64,000 nucleotides of DNA from Blastomussa wellsi (lineage: Eukaryota; Cnidaria; Anthozoa; Scleractinia; Plerogyridae), in assembly GCA_947652115.1 (NCBI GenBank), contig OX393569.1, positions 6,635,008 to 6,699,007 on the forward strand, written 5' to 3'. Shown one piece after another: positions 27,645 through 40,800 of the stretch. The position numbers and the translations under genes were made by a program. The notes beneath the pieces are model-generated. The model worked only from the letters and a program-made list of their open reading frames with translations, made no database searches and was not told the origin of the DNA. Within the stretch, counting starts at the first letter, position 1. The number at the start of each line of letters is the position of its first letter.

Positions 27645-28195
27645 GTTTCGGCTGCATACTGCTAGCCTTCATCAGGCGATAAGGTCGACTGGCTACGTGT
27701 AACTTTATAAAGCATGGTGCTCCGCTGTGATTGGTGTGTTTCGATCCTCGCTGATCCTAGACCAGTTAGTTGTTCCCTCGGCGGTTCGCCTGTGTGCAGT
27801 TCTCTCGTTCTTGTATTTCTTGATCGTGGGCATCCAAGCTTCAGGAATCTCGATTCCACTATCCCTGTTGATGTTGTTAGGATGAAGTCTTATGTGAATA
27901 GCCTCTTTGACCCTGCGAGTGTACCAATGTTGATCACGATCAATAAACTTAACCTCGTCCCAAAGTGGGCAGTGTCCGGTGGTGTGGGCATGCTCTGAAA
28001 TGGCGGAGGTCTGGGTACAGGCGAGCCGCTTAGCGCGATTGTACAAACACTTAACAATGCCGCGTTTTACTGACTGGGGGTGGTGTGAGTCATACGTTAA
28101 GCACTGATCAGTGTGCGTGGGTTTCCTGTTTTCGCTGGTGGCGAGGCGGCCGTCAGGTTCTCTTGAAACTTTAAATAGAGTAGCGGTCTGCAAAA
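27645..28195 (-). pseudogene. Penelope-like element fragment with internal deletion
   Basis: The minus-strand frame carries RKPTHTDQCLTYDSHHPQSV then KRGIVKCLYNRAKRLA, typical of the reverse transcriptase end of Penelope-like/GIY-YIG retroelements. It jumps directly to ISEHAHTTGHCPLWDEVKFI ... REAIHI-type sequence (VKEAIHIRLHPNNINRDSGI), the usual extreme C-terminus. The connecting GIY-YIG core is missing, so the copy is an in-frame deletion derivative. Its 3' end has 'gacgtttcggctgcatactg' / 'ccttcatcagg', the terminal wording of this group. Confidence 0.6.
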
Positions 28196-28197
28196 GG

Positions 28198-28380
28198 AGT
28201 CGCGCCAAGAAAAAAAGTCGCGCCAAGAAAAAAAAGTCGCGCCAAGAAAAAAAAGTCGTGCCAAGAAAAAAAAGTCGCGCCAAGAAAAAAAAGTCGCGCC
28301 AAGAAAAAAAAGTCGCGCCAAGAAAAAAAAGTCGCGCCAAGCAAAAAAAAAGTCGCGTCAAGGGAAAAAACAGTCGCGCC
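28198..28380. repeat. 18-19-bp tandem repeat gtcgcgccaag(A)n, ~9-10 copies
   Basis: GTCGCGCCAAG followed by 6-9 A residues, repeated with one gtcgtg and one gcgtc variant. Starts are 18-19 bp apart (28201, 28219, 28238). It makes artefact frames on both strands (ARLFFLGATFFSWRD / KKSRAKKKKSRQEKK). It lies immediately 5' of the Penelope-like fragment on its coding strand. Confidence 0.9.
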
Positions 28381-29060
28381 AAAGAAGACAAAGTGTACGC
28401 GCGCTTGAATGGCACTAACAGGGCTCCGTAGTTTTACTTATTGCTGACTATTGCCATATTCCGTGCTCGTGAATGAATAGAGCGGACACAGCTAGCTTTA
28501 TGTTTTCGCCTTTTTTCTGGATTTGCAGTGTATTAAAATTATGCATGAAAAACACAAAACCCGGCACATTACACTCCGTAAACCACGACAGGCAGTACAG
28601 AAAAAGCTCCATTCTTACTAGATATTAGTACCAACATATTTCAACCTACCTGATCATCACTCTATCAAACATTCTCGTCCCCAGAGGCCGCGATCCTTTT
28701 GGTCAATCAACTGTCAATCAACGTTCTCTCTAAAGAGTAAAAAGTGCCACAGTTGACTTTGGAGGTTAGACGTTCCGGGCATAGCCCTTTATCAGTGGAC
28801 TTCCGTTGATTTTAGTTAGAAAACTAACTTGCACCATAAAGCTACAATCTTTGACGAAAGTTCTTGGCACGCCTTCATCAGATAACATGTAACTGCATTA
28901 ACGACCTATTTTGTGACCAGTGCGTGATGATTTCACTAGAACAGCGAACCCCCTCCCCCCAGACAATGTTGGAAGCGAACAAAGACAATTTGAACACGGT
29001 AATCAACATTGAAATGGGGGTAGGGGGGCTAAATATGAAACTAGGTGTGAACAGTTTGGA

Positions 29061-29549
29061 TAAATGGCTAAGTGTGTCAAGAATATTGTCGAGGATTGTA
29101 GATTTGAGTATAACGGAGCGCGTGCTAGAGGTCAACGCGCGACGACCTAAAGAAATCTAAAGTCAGAGTTCATTCCGCGCGGCTGACTGGTGCCCAGTTT
29201 GAAGATCATGCGCATCTCCTGGTGTTTGCGTTGTTTGTTACCATTGCAGGCAGTTTCCTTTCCATGCTGCGAAGATGCTCGCCGAAGCGTTGCCTTAGTG
29301 TACGGCCAGTTTCGCCGAATTTCCGACGTAGATGGCAGAGCAGCGGCGACAAGAGATGGTATACACTAGGCCGTTGACTGGCACGTGAACGCATTCTTGA
29401 TGACGAACGAGCATTTGGGACCTTTCAGAGTGGTGTAAGGAGAGATGTTATCACAGGTGCGGCAGCGAGAGCGCGTACAAGGAGAAGATCCCACGCGAAG
29501 ACCCTGTTGGCTAATCCTCGACAATATTCTTGACACACTTAGCCATTTA
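29061..29549. repeat. 37-bp perfect inverted repeat pair (29061-29097 and 29513-29549)
   Basis: 'taaatggctaagtgtgtcaa' + 'gaatattgtcgaggatt' at 29061-29097 recurs exactly as its reverse complement at 29513-29549. The right copy interrupts the minus-strand Penelope-like frame between LVHTAD and GLRVGSSP, inserting SKWLSVSRILSRI. The spacing between copies is 415 bp. Confidence 0.85.
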
Positions 29550-29720
29550 CTGTCAGCGGTGTGCACTAAGATGTCGCGGATATTACGATCACGGCGATAG
29601 GCTACAAGCGGTGGCTGAGGAAATATTTCCTTTGTTTGAGGATCGTCAGACAATATGCTGAAATTATACCTTAGAATTCCCTTGATTCGTTCGTTTGAAG
29701 GGTGGTAGATGAGAACCAAG
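29190..29720 (-). pseudogene. Penelope-like element fragment with GIY-YIG domain, frameshifted
   Basis: Minus frame 29719-29366 reads HPSNERIKGILRYNFSILSD, then FPQPPLVAYRRDRNIRDILV, and a Cys-rich CTRSRCRTCDNIS. In the next frame GLVYTISCRRCSAIYVG continues, the GIY-YIG core, then after a further shift GETGRTLRQRFGEHLRSM. The order (RT tail, RDRNIRDILVH linker, CxxxCxxC knuckle, GIY-YIG endonuclease) is that of Penelope-like or closely allied GIY-YIG retroelements. At least one frameshift and one 37-bp insertion show it is inactive. Confidence 0.6.
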
Positions 29721-30217
29721 GGAATTCGGCTTGGCTCACTGCTTTCGAATCTTCGAAGCCTTGATTATTGATGACGTCACAACGGTTGGCATGCCGGAGT
29801 ACAGACGCCGAAGCCTCAAGAATTGACTGCAGAGGTGCCCCTTCTTGCAGTGCGAAGATTGTGATGGTGAAGATAGCTGTGCGTGTCAATGACCTTGTAG
29901 TGGAGTGAAGTGCTGATTTGATGATTAGCAATGCGCCGACGACTCTGATTTTTTGGATCGAGGCGAGGAAATGATATCTCTTTTTTGTCCAGCGTGGGTA
30001 CTGTGCCGCCTCTTTACAGCGTGACTTTGAAACGATCCGGCATGTCAACCGTGGTGACGTCATCAATAGCAAGGTTTCGAAAGCGGTGAGCCTAGCTGAA
30101 TTGTCTTGGTTCTCACCTACCACTCTTTAAACGAACGAATCAGGGGAATTCTAAGGCATAATTTCAGCATATTGCCTGACGACCCTAAAACAAAGGAAAT
30201 ATTTCCTCAGCCGCCGA
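29608..30217. repeat. Palindromic head-to-head duplication of Penelope-like sequence
   Basis: The left arm (29608-29797) and right arm (30034-30217) are inverted copies, close to 88% identical by eye, around a 236-bp non-symmetric centre. Both encode the same segment outward: NERIKGILRYNFSILSD on the minus strand and NERIRGILRHNFSILPD on the plus strand, each followed by the KTKEIFPQPP-type block. Penelope-like elements are known for inverted and partial tandem arrangements of their terminal repeats. Confidence 0.75.
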
Positions 30218-31148
30218 ACTTGGGAGAATTTTGGGGAGAATAGTTCACCCCCCTCCCCCTTCCCCTAGCAAAAAATTGTCCGTACACCTATGCCAACCTC
30301 TATGGTTATGGGGCTCCGCTCTGCTCGACGGACTAAGAAAAAGGGAAGGGACTGCTCGTAGTTCAGGTTGCACAACATCTTCCCAGCCAATCATGATGCA
30401 CAAAAGAACGGCCATACGCAAGCGCAAATCAGTTCTGTCCTACCTTGTGGTCACATTTGTTTATCATCTTTCCCAACCCCAGGACAAGAGAAAATAACAA
30501 ATTGAACACAAGCGTATTTCTTTATGGGAGTTGATGTAATGTAAAATACCAAGAGAAAAATGATTTTCTTGAAAATACTCACGCACATCATGGTATTCTC
30601 ATGTAGCTTTTCGATTTTAGAATGTTATAAAATAAAATGTTTGATACTCAAAAATTACAATACTGTGATACCGCGAGAGATTATAAACTCGAAACCGACG
30701 CACTTGTCCAAATCCTCAGCGGTAATCGTCGCGACTTTTATTTCTTCGGAAATTATTTCTCTGACAAATTTGGCTACGTCCACATTCTCATATATATCCA
30801 TACGTCCACACTAATCCGGGGACTAATCCGGATTAATTGAAAACGCGCAACCTTTTTCTGCGGATTGGCCTTCTGTCCACACTAAAACGGCGTGTATTTA
30901 CGCGTGCGTTTCAATATCGATGGTAATGTGGACAGAAAACATTTATCCCCTGGCGGAAGAGACCGAAGAGAATCTGGTAAACAATCGTACACAAGCCATT
31001 TTGGTTGCCCCGACGACTTAAAACGTCATATGCCACGTGACAGCTTCCGTCTCCGTTCGCCGCGCCCCGCATCCATCTTGAATTTTTCGCTTCGGGAGTT
31101 TCAACAGTTTGCATCCGATTGATATCCTCCCTTGTTTTGCCCATCGAT
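30218..31148. other. Spacer upstream of the + strand 14-3-3 gene; putative 5' UTR/promoter
   Basis: No other gene seen. 30760-30960 has repeated 'cgtccacac' words and an 'actaatccgg' doublet, suggesting a decayed inverted-repeat element. The 150 bp before the ATG at 31149 is GC-richer, with CpGs, compatible with a promoter/5' UTR, but no TATA box or initiator can be claimed. Confidence 0.3.
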
Positions 31149-31813
31149 ATGGCTGACCACGACCAACGTGTCTACATGGCCAAGTTAGCAGAGCAGGCCG
31201 AGCGTTATGATGGTTTGTTGTCCTTTTTTGTTCGCCTTTTTTGTTTTTGTAGAGAGTTGTGAGACGTACAGGTCGTAATCGATGGAATTTTGCTGCATAG
31301 TGGTCAATTGATGTATTCCTGTGTATGTTATTGCCAGTTAAAATTGCCGTTTTTGTTAACTGGTGAACAAGAATTGCGGTGGATAATTGAAGCAAAAGAT
31401 GTTTTGGAGCCAGCGTGCGATTTCTAGCCGAAGTTTGACGGCTCTTGTTCGGATATGTTTACCAGTCACTGCACATCAAATTATTTTTGTTTGAGGGATT
31501 TACCTTCTCTTGCAGAAATGGTAGAATATATGAAGAAAATTGCCGAAGAGAAAGGCCATCTCGAGATAGAAGAGCGCAATTTGCTGTCCGTAGCATATAA
31601 GAATGTGATTGGGGCGAGGAGAGCGTCTTGGCGAGTTCTTTCAAGTCTGGAGAAAAACCAGAATGACACCGCCAAGGAAGCCGACATAAGATCGTATAGA
31701 GAAAAAGTGGAAACCGAATTAAAAAAGATCTGCAAGGAAATTTTAGACTTATTGGAGGATTATTTGATCAAAAACGCGCAAGATACCGAATCGAAGGTGT
31801 TTTACCAGAAAAT
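31149..31813 (+). CDS. YWHAE: 14-3-3 shared exons 1-2 (N-terminal half)
   Basis: Exon 1 (64 bp) ends gat g|gtttgt; exon 2 (298 bp) begins tgcag|aa atg and ends aaa at|gtaagt. Together they cover helices A-E: dimer interface ([17 protein letters not shown]), the [12 protein letters not shown] helix, and the linker to ESKVFYQKM. The Ser equivalent to zeta Ser58 is kept (ARRASWR). The start is fixed by the 14-3-3 N-terminus; ATG at 31149 follows a short untranslated stretch. Confidence 0.9.
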
Positions 31814-34800
31814 GTAAGTTGCAGTGCTTTTGTATACATTAAATATGACATAGGAGGACGCTCGTGATTTTAATACATGCACAGTACCATGAGTTAGTGT
31901 GTACATTAATTTAAACCATATGTTTTGTTTTCATTCTGGCCCAGCCAACTTTTTGTAAGTTTACTTGGATTATTGCTCTGTATGGTAGAATATTGACCTT
32001 TACAGGAACCATTCATACAGAACACTGATTTGTGTTTCCTTTTCAGCTGTTTTACCCTTTTATGTGTAGTGTAAGCAGCTGCAAGCTTTTAATCAGCTCT
32101 CGATTATGGGTTGATTTTTTTTCATGTTGTTTGAGGCTGCTCAAAATACTGTCTGCAAAACATGCTGCACTGATTAATAAAAATGGAAGTTAACTTTCAT
32201 TTGTATAAACCCTGTTTATGATATTTAAAAACAAATTGACTTCATGAGATGTTCCTAACTGTCAGTTGCATCAAAGGTTAAACAGTGATGCCAAACATGA
32301 TCTAGTTGGGTATCAAGCATAGTTGCATAAATTGGTTCTTCAGAGTGTGATAGAATCGATGACGGACAACATAAACAGGCAGCAGATTAAACTACTGGAA
32401 CTGAATATAATTTCCTGGTTTTACCAGTGGATTAAATTGATATTAGATGCGATTTGTTATAGTTCGATGGAAATCAGTTGATTGAGAAAAAATAATGTAC
32501 TTGTAAGGGATTTTAACCCCTTCACTGTCACAGTGACATACTCATTACATCATGATTTGTTTTTTGTGAGCCTATATGAAGTATTGAGTATGTCAAGTAA
32601 ATGAAGACTACCGTTGAAAACCAGACACCCTTTGACCCTAAACAGAAAAGCCGTTGGCACTTGTCACCCCAAAGAACTTTTGGGAGACTGGTAGCCAGTT
32701 ATTAGTCTCCAAAACAAGTCTTTTCGGTTTTCTGAGAATTTTTAGCTGTAATGTGTCCGCCATCTTGTTTTCTTCCTCATGGCTGACAAATTTATTTATT
32801 AGTATGTGAAATATCACGGCAAGGATGGCCAGTTTTATTGCTGAGTGTGAAAAAGATATAGTGTGGAGTATTTTTGGAGTAGAAGGTTTATCTGCGGCCT
32901 CTAATTTATGGAACAATCTGCCCCTTCATATCCACCTTGAGGAGAATTTTGAACGTTTTAAATCTTTACTTAAAACGCATCTTTTTAGACTAGCTTTTAA
33001 TTTGTAATGTTTAATTTAGTTTTTAGCGTTATCTATGTTTAGCCTTAATTATAATGCTCTTTTTATTTTTAATTACTTTAAATATTTAAGTATCAGTTGT
33101 TATGTGCTTTTGATCATATTTGCATGGAAAGGGCGTGTTATAAATCTTTAATTATTATTATTAGAAGTCATTCGTTGTCGGAAAGGTAATGGCAAAAATA
33201 CAGAAGAGGGAATAATTTCGACAAGCTTCCTGAAGCTATATCGTGTTCAAAATTTTGTTATTTTACATCAAATGTGAAGGTAAACAAGTGTAATTAGTTC
33301 TTAGGAAATATTTCAATGCAGTTGTATAACCATGTTTTCTTGTGGTTATGTTCTATGCAAAAAATTAGTAGACTTGTTGGGTTCTGCCATGTTGCTTTGA
33401 GTAATGCACATAGCCGTGGCACGGAGCAATACAAAGGCATCAGGAGTGAACGGGTTAATTTTGACCACTGATTGATTAACCGATATCAATCTATTATCCA
33501 ACAATTTATTATTGATTGATTTTTGATAATCTATTTTCATTGATTGGTTGGGTCGAACTATAGTCCGGTGTTACAACCCATCACTTCTGTTTGTCACTCG
33601 TTTGAGTACTATGTGTCCTGTTTAGCATTTCTTTTAAAAATACTGTAGTCCTCATTTTATGCAATGCCTTTGTTCTTCAGTTATTGGTTCTGTGATTGAA
33701 TCTCTGGGTCGGAAATTGCGACCAGCTGGTCCCTAATGTGACTGAAAACTAAGTGTTGCCGACCAGAATTTCATAGCCAGTCGCCTGTTAGCTAGTCGCC
33801 AAGAGGCGACTGTTGGTGACTTTTAGCATTGTGGCAATGTTTTGAACAAGCGCACGCAAGAAATTAAATTGAAACATTTTGCGTTTGATTTCAGCAAGAA
33901 ACTTACCTTACTTGTCTTGTTAAAGTTTTTAATCTCCTAAGATTCCTGTTAGATGGCCTTCACAACTGTTGTAATGCGTGCACTAAAATAAACATTTAGA
34001 GGCCGCCATATTTTAGGAACCTGTTTTTGGTGACCACATTTTTTCATCAGGCAACTGAATAAAATGTTCAGTTGCCACTTAGTGCCTGCATAAAAAAAGA
34101 TAACTGCAAAAACAAAGATGGTTGCCACTAATTTGATGGTGTCCTGTTATCAGGAAACAGTGCCTCTCCTTTGGTGTCAGTAAACAGGGATTTCCATCAG
34201 TTTTCAAAAAGCAGATGCAAAACTCTTAGCAAGAGCCTTGTGATCCTATTTTCCAAGGACTTGTTATCTTAACTAAATACAAAATAAAGCGTAAATAGTT
34301 GATTTCCTATGTGGGGCATTGCTTTTGTTTTAAGCAGGGTTGTCAAAATAAGCCGGCAACGGGCGCATTTCACCTGCTATTCTGAATATCGCGCCGGCTA
34401 CTCCGACTGTTAGTTGGTCAGTTAGCCACCTACTTTTTGGATGGAACCTGTTACTCAAAAACCTACTGACAACCCTGTCTAAGTGCTGTGAATGTTCCAG
34501 GGTTGTGAACTAAATTGTTGGAGCACTCACCATATGAGAGAATGACCTTCAAGTTGCACTCACCCAGATAACTTTCATTCACTCATTCTCCTCCATGCGC
34601 AATAAAAATATTTGGGCAATTACTGTATTTTCCCGTGTATAAGTCAACCTTCTGTCTAGGTCGACCAGGGCTGAAAATAATTTCAGTAGAGTCTCCGGTC
34701 AGAATGTCCGGCCAAGTACGTTTTAGCTCGGTCACATCTCGCATCTGGCCAGACAAATAAAAATTGTACTCTGCAATTTTCCCCTAGCTTTCTTAAGTTA

Positions 34801-37800
34801 GGTCCCTTACTAAAACAACATTGCTGTCAAACAGCAATTCAGACTCCCTATTTTTGCCGATGAAATGAATGAATGAATTCGTAAAATTGTTACGTGTACT
34901 TTGCAATATTCAGGACATGTACGTGCAATATTCAGGACGTGAGGTCCGGTGTTGACATCAATAAATACTGTAAATATTCTGCGTAAAGTGATAATGCGGT
35001 GAGCAAATAAAAGGTAAAAACTCTCCGAAAATGTGACGCATATCAGATTACCATGTGCGAGACTTGAGCCAGATGTTGTTCGTTTTTTTCACTTTGAAAA
35101 CCTAAAATTTACTATTAAAGGTGGACAAATGAAATGAACTTGAAATAAACTTTGTTTGATTTAAACTTTCACGCAAACTGAAGCGAACAAACTGGACAAA
35201 AAGAGATGAAGTATTTTCAAATTTCAAGCCGTGAAATCATGCTGTGAGTTAATTGATTAATTTTGTTACAGTCCGTATCAATTTAGGTTGCAATTCTCAT
35301 GACATGTGCAGCTACAATTTTTAGTGAAATATTTACTCTTTTCCATTACCTTTCTGATCTTTTTTTAATTCGAATATTTTCATTAGTTTTTCTCTATATC
35401 AATCGCGAGAATACTGTCACCTTTCATGTTCATTTTTGCTTTCGGTAATAAAATTTCAGCTAGTGTTTCCAGACATACAGCACCGCCGTAAAATGAAAAC
35501 GCAACACAAAACATGAATAAACTTGAAAAGAAGAGAAAGTTTTAATTGTACCTGTTACTGTTTTCTGAGCTTTTGAACTAATTTGTGTGGTGAAAAAATG
35601 AACAACTTTTTAACTCGAGTCATTTTCCCCACAAATTTATTTTCTTTTCAGTTTAACAAAACAGCGAGGTGCATTCTGATAGTAAACAACAACACAGAAA
35701 CGTTATTTCCTCCATATAGTTGAATGTGACCGGTCAACATGACCAGCAATGCGAAAGTTTGACTGGTCAAAACCCCAATCAGGCCGGACATTGTCCATTG
35801 ACCTGCAGTTATTTTCAGCCCTGTTGACCCTCTTATTTTGGGGCCAAAAGCTAACTTTTCTTCATTTATAGGTACAGATTTGATTGGAAAACTTGTATAT
35901 TGTAGAATTATTGTTCAGGTCCTATGGATATATGAAACAGTCACAAGTTTCAATGTGAAGTTTTAATATTATCGCTTTTCTGCAATCGTTTCAACAACAC
36001 ATGTACATGTGGGAATTTTGGCCATAATGTTTTAAATAGGCTTACAAAATCAAACATACAAATTCCAGACAAACTTTTCTAACTGTGGAAGATGAAAAGC
36101 AGCAGGCAGGTCGAGCATTGGTAACTGATGACTGCACATGCCTTCATCATACCAGGTTACTAAGCAGGGAGTTCAAAGTGGAAAGATGTTTTGTTTTCTG
36201 AGCACATTTGCGGATTTATTTTGTAGGAAATGTCAGTTCTTTTTTCTGACACTCTGGTCAGATAAATTTTAAGGCATTTCAACTTGAACTGCTAATTTAG
36301 ATGCAGACAGACTTTGAAGGACTTCTTGTTTTGTGTCATTGTTTATAAGACAATTTATAATTATAAATGTTAATTATAAAGACAGTTATGTTAATTGTGC
36401 AGAATTTATTTTGGGTCTTGGGACTTTACCGACTTTTAGGTCATGAAAGGTTGACTATACTTGGGTAAATACGGTAGCCGCTCTCCCCCAACCCCCCACC
36501 CCCCAGAGAGCACATTAACTTTAATATTCAAGACAAACTGCTCAGACATCTTCGGAGATCTCAGGTTTGGACTGTTGTTGGCGTGCTGTTATCAGTGCTA
36601 CAATATTCGTCTTGCTAGAAGATACTTTAGATCCCCCAAGGAGATCTCCTCATTTTATCTTGTACCCAGATGTTCACTTTGTAAGAAACATCTGGCCAAG
36701 TCTGCTCAGTTCACCATTTTGATTGGTTAAGGAGCTGCATCATCATTTGCATAATCTGCTGTTACCAGATTTGGCTTCAGTCGAGTTGCATTGAGAGGGA
36801 AATTTGTGTTCTCTACTCACCAGTTTAATTTTTCACTGTGTGAACCCAGCAAGTTTGCTTCTAAAATTTTGTGCTGCACACTAATCAGCTGGGTTCACAC
36901 ATTGCAAAAATAAACTAGTGAGTAGGTGACGTCATTTTCTCTCAATCCAGCTCTCTCAATGCAACTCAACTGAAGCAGAAGCTCAAGAATGCCAAGATTC
37001 GTTCAGTAGAGGGATTTTCAACTTTTATATAAACCCATTGGCTCCTAAACCGGCCGTAACCGGCCGTGACAGACCTTGACCTTTGTTCCGCTTCTGACGT
37101 CATCAGCTTTGACCAAAATAGGAATCCCATTGATCCCAGTTCTACAGAAGGAAAACAGCTTTCCAATGACACCCAGATGATATTGATTGGGCCAATGGAG
37201 CTTGAAATATGCAGGAAAACGCTTTGAATTTTCCGCCAAAAACTAGGAGGAAAATTTCCCTTACTTACCCTTGGCTACTCCATGTTGAGTATTTCCCGTC
37301 TCAATGATGCTTTCGTGGCAATTCTTGAACCAAAAGCAAGCCCAGTAAAAGGCCAACAAAAGCATAAAAAAGATACGAGGAAAGGAGAAAGGAAAAGCGA
37401 AAAATAAAAATAAAGAAATTGAAAAGCCTAAAGACGTGGGTCTTGAAATTTTGATTTGTGCGCATGCCCGAGCTAAAATATCGTTAAATGCGATACTAGT
37501 GAAAAACCTGGCATGCCTTTGTTCTGCAAATGCATTTTGGAGAAATTTGAAGCATATTTAGACTATAACTGACTAGAAAATGTTCAAAAATCTCCCAGAG
37601 TCAATGGGTTAAGAAGCTGCTTCTCTTTTTAGGACAGTTGATGGAAACTTATCCCTCTTTTGAAATCTCTGGGCATTGTGTTTGAACAGCCAACTACAGC
37701 ACATTCAACCATTTTGGGGCTGATGTTGTCTTCTGAACTCTTGAAATTTGCGTGTCTATCCCATGAGGTGTGCACAGTGACATCATGCTATGTACCCAGG

Positions 37801-40800
37801 ACGTTCAAATTGTTTTCGTATGGAGCTTTTTGCATTCTCGTCCCCAGAGCCACTTGTCCCTCTTTGCCGGCTGGGCGTGTGCACGAGGAACAAGTGGCTC
37901 TGGGGACACACGATTTGATACGCTGAAATCAAACAAAGGGAATCCTATCACATCAGCCATTTTGATCCTGCTAGCGATTAAGGATTTTAAAACGGCTGAT
38001 GTGATTGGACTCCCTTTGTTTGAATTCAGCGAATCAAATCGTGTGTCCCCAGAGCCACTTGTTTCTTGTGCACAGGCCCAGCCAGCTAAGAGGGACAAGC
38101 GGCTCTGGGGATGAGAATGAGCTTTTTGCTGCAACACTCGGGTGAAAAGGAAAGTTCACCTCTTGAAATATCACGATTTGATGTGCTTTTGTACGATCAA
38201 CTTCTTAAAAATTTGGTTTCCGTCTTCCATTCTCCTTTAACAGCTGTGTTGGGGATTTGAATTTATTAGTAAAACATGACAGTCAACTTGTTTTCTTCCC
38301 CAACTCTATCTTGGTATTGTGGAACCTGGTGCTTGCCTGTAAGGAACGTAGTTCATGGCCTGTCTATAACGATTAAGTTAGCTTTCCGTCTTCTTAAATT
38401 TCCTTGGATGTGTAGTGGTATCATGTGTCAGATTGCTGACAAATTTGACGTGAGCAAAATCGGCTTTAACCCGATGTTTCTCCACAGGGTTGAGAAGATC
38501 TGGGTACGAGATTATTCCACATTTTAACACTAGCTAAATTGACGTAAAACTTATGAAATAACTTTAACTTTAATCATTTTCTGGACAAATCAGTCCAAGG
38601 GAAAAAGGTGCAAACGGGGTATACAGCCCTTGTTAAAGTACCAACCCATGACACGGAACATTAACCAAGGCCAGACCACAACACTGGGAACTCTCTGCCC
38701 TACTCTAGCCATGTAACACTAAAGGTAAAGGAGACAGGGTCTACGGTTTATCATCCTTTTCTGAGGAGACTTGAAATAATTCATATATGAACTGCAGACA
38801 ATGTGATTTCATAATCATCCTCGGTGGAATGTCTGCAGTTGGAGTTGACTACTACATGTAATTAAGCTGCAAGAGTAATTAGCTGAAAGTTTGATTAGTC
38901 ATGAAACGTGTTGGCTTTTTCTTCCACAATTTTACTGTTAACAATACTGAAATTATCTATTTGTTCTAACAGAGAATAAGTATGAATGGCATTTCACTGG
39001 ATATATTGTTGAATCAAACACAGCCAGACAGCACGTCTGACAGCTACTCGAATTATAATCTAAGGCAGTGTTCACACTTGGTGCTAGGGACGGTGCCCGA
39101 CTACGATTCTAAGATGGGCACCAATGTGAACACACCTTTTTTTATCAAGTACCCATGCCAGAATTCGGGCACTCGACAGTACTTCGGTACTTCGGTTTTC
39201 AGTGTCTGAACACGGCACACTTTTTTTCCTGGTGCCCAGGTACCAGTGCTCGGGCAACAAGTGTAAACACAGCCTAATATAGCACAGGGTTTTCCTTTTC
39301 GGCCGGCGACCGGCGATTTTCGTCGCATGTGAACGGCTCTGTCGTTGGCAACTAAAAGAATCCTTGATGTTATATAATATAAAAGTTATATAATTTATAC
39401 AAGCTGTCTCTGCCAGCTTAGTGTATTTTGTTTATTGTACTGTGCTTGTTTTGTTGAAATGTCAAATGTCATTTGGGCTTGTATTTAGCGGTATTGATTT
39501 TGTAGAATGATGAGGTGCTGGTGAAAAAATATTTTGCTTTCATCAACCAAATTTCTTTTGGTGGCCATTCACAAAAGAAGTCATCTTTGGGTGACTTCTG
39601 AAAGATTTAAGCTTTGAGTACTTAAGCTGGTTCTTAGCACTGCTTTAAGAAACACTGAGTGTATGGAAATCCCTGTCCTCTCCTAACCTCCCTTCTGTAA
39701 CTTCTTATTTGAAGGAAGGGGGACTACTGGCGCTATCAGGCTGAGTTTCTTCCTGAGGCTAAAAAGTCTGACGGTGCAAATTCAGAAGAAGCCAAAGAAT
39801 CTCTCGAAGCTTACAAAGCAGCTCAAGAGGAAGCCAAAAATTTGCCACCAACACATCCAATTAGATTGGGCCTGGCTCTAAACTTTTCTGTTTTCTACTA
39901 CGAGATCAAGGACGATTCAAAAAAAGCCTGTGAGTTGGCTAAGAATGCTTTTGACGAGGCTATGAAGGAGCTAGAAAAAGTAGATAATTCAGATTTCAAG
40001 GATAGCACTTTAATTATGCAGCTGCTGCGAGACAACTTGACGTTGTGGACATCTGAGTCAGAAGGTATGTTTATTACATGTATGTTGATTATTACTTTTC
40101 AATTGGGCTAATTTTTTGTTTGAGACTAACATATGATGAAAATAAATATTATACATTTATCAGAATGTAAAATGTGGTCGTCGTGTAACAGTCATCTCAC
40201 AAAAAACTAACTTTAACCCATTGACCCATTTAACCTGTTGGCCTTTGTTCCGATTCTGATGTCATCAGCTTTGATCAAAATAGGAATCCCTTCTACAGGA
40301 GGGAAAGAGCTTTCCAATGATACCCAGATGACATTGCTTGAAATATGCACGAAACTTTGATTTGTGCAAATACCCAAGCTAAAATGCTGTTAAATGTGCT
40401 TCTAGTGAAAAACATGATGTCTTTATTTAGCAAATGCATTTTGGAGAGATTTGTAGCAGATTTAGCCTACAACTGACTACAAAATGTTCAAAATGTCTAA
40501 AAAACGCATTTTTTGCAAAAATCTCCAGGAGTCAAATGCTTAATTTTTTTTATAACTAGCATGTGGCTGTAAATACGGTGAATTAGCATTTTGGACATTT
40601 GCTTTGTATATCAACCATTTCCTTTAAAAAAAAGTATTTTGAGCATTGTTTTATTTTGTTCCATGTCACCAAGAAAGAGAATTTTCAGTTTTATGTTTTA
40701 AACAAGTGCTATTTTGGTTCACCTTAACATACTGTGATTATGTAAAGTGGAATTGTGCTTCCAGAAACAAGAGCTACACATTAGTCTCGAAAAGGAGCTA

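Noticed and set aside
28097..28431. Lys/Arg-rich and Phe-rich frames on both strands
   Set aside because: Artefacts of the 18-19-bp A-rich tandem repeat.
29671..30123. 150-codon minus-strand frame
   Set aside because: Lies across the centre and arms of the palindromic Penelope-like duplication; the true coding remnants are in other frames.
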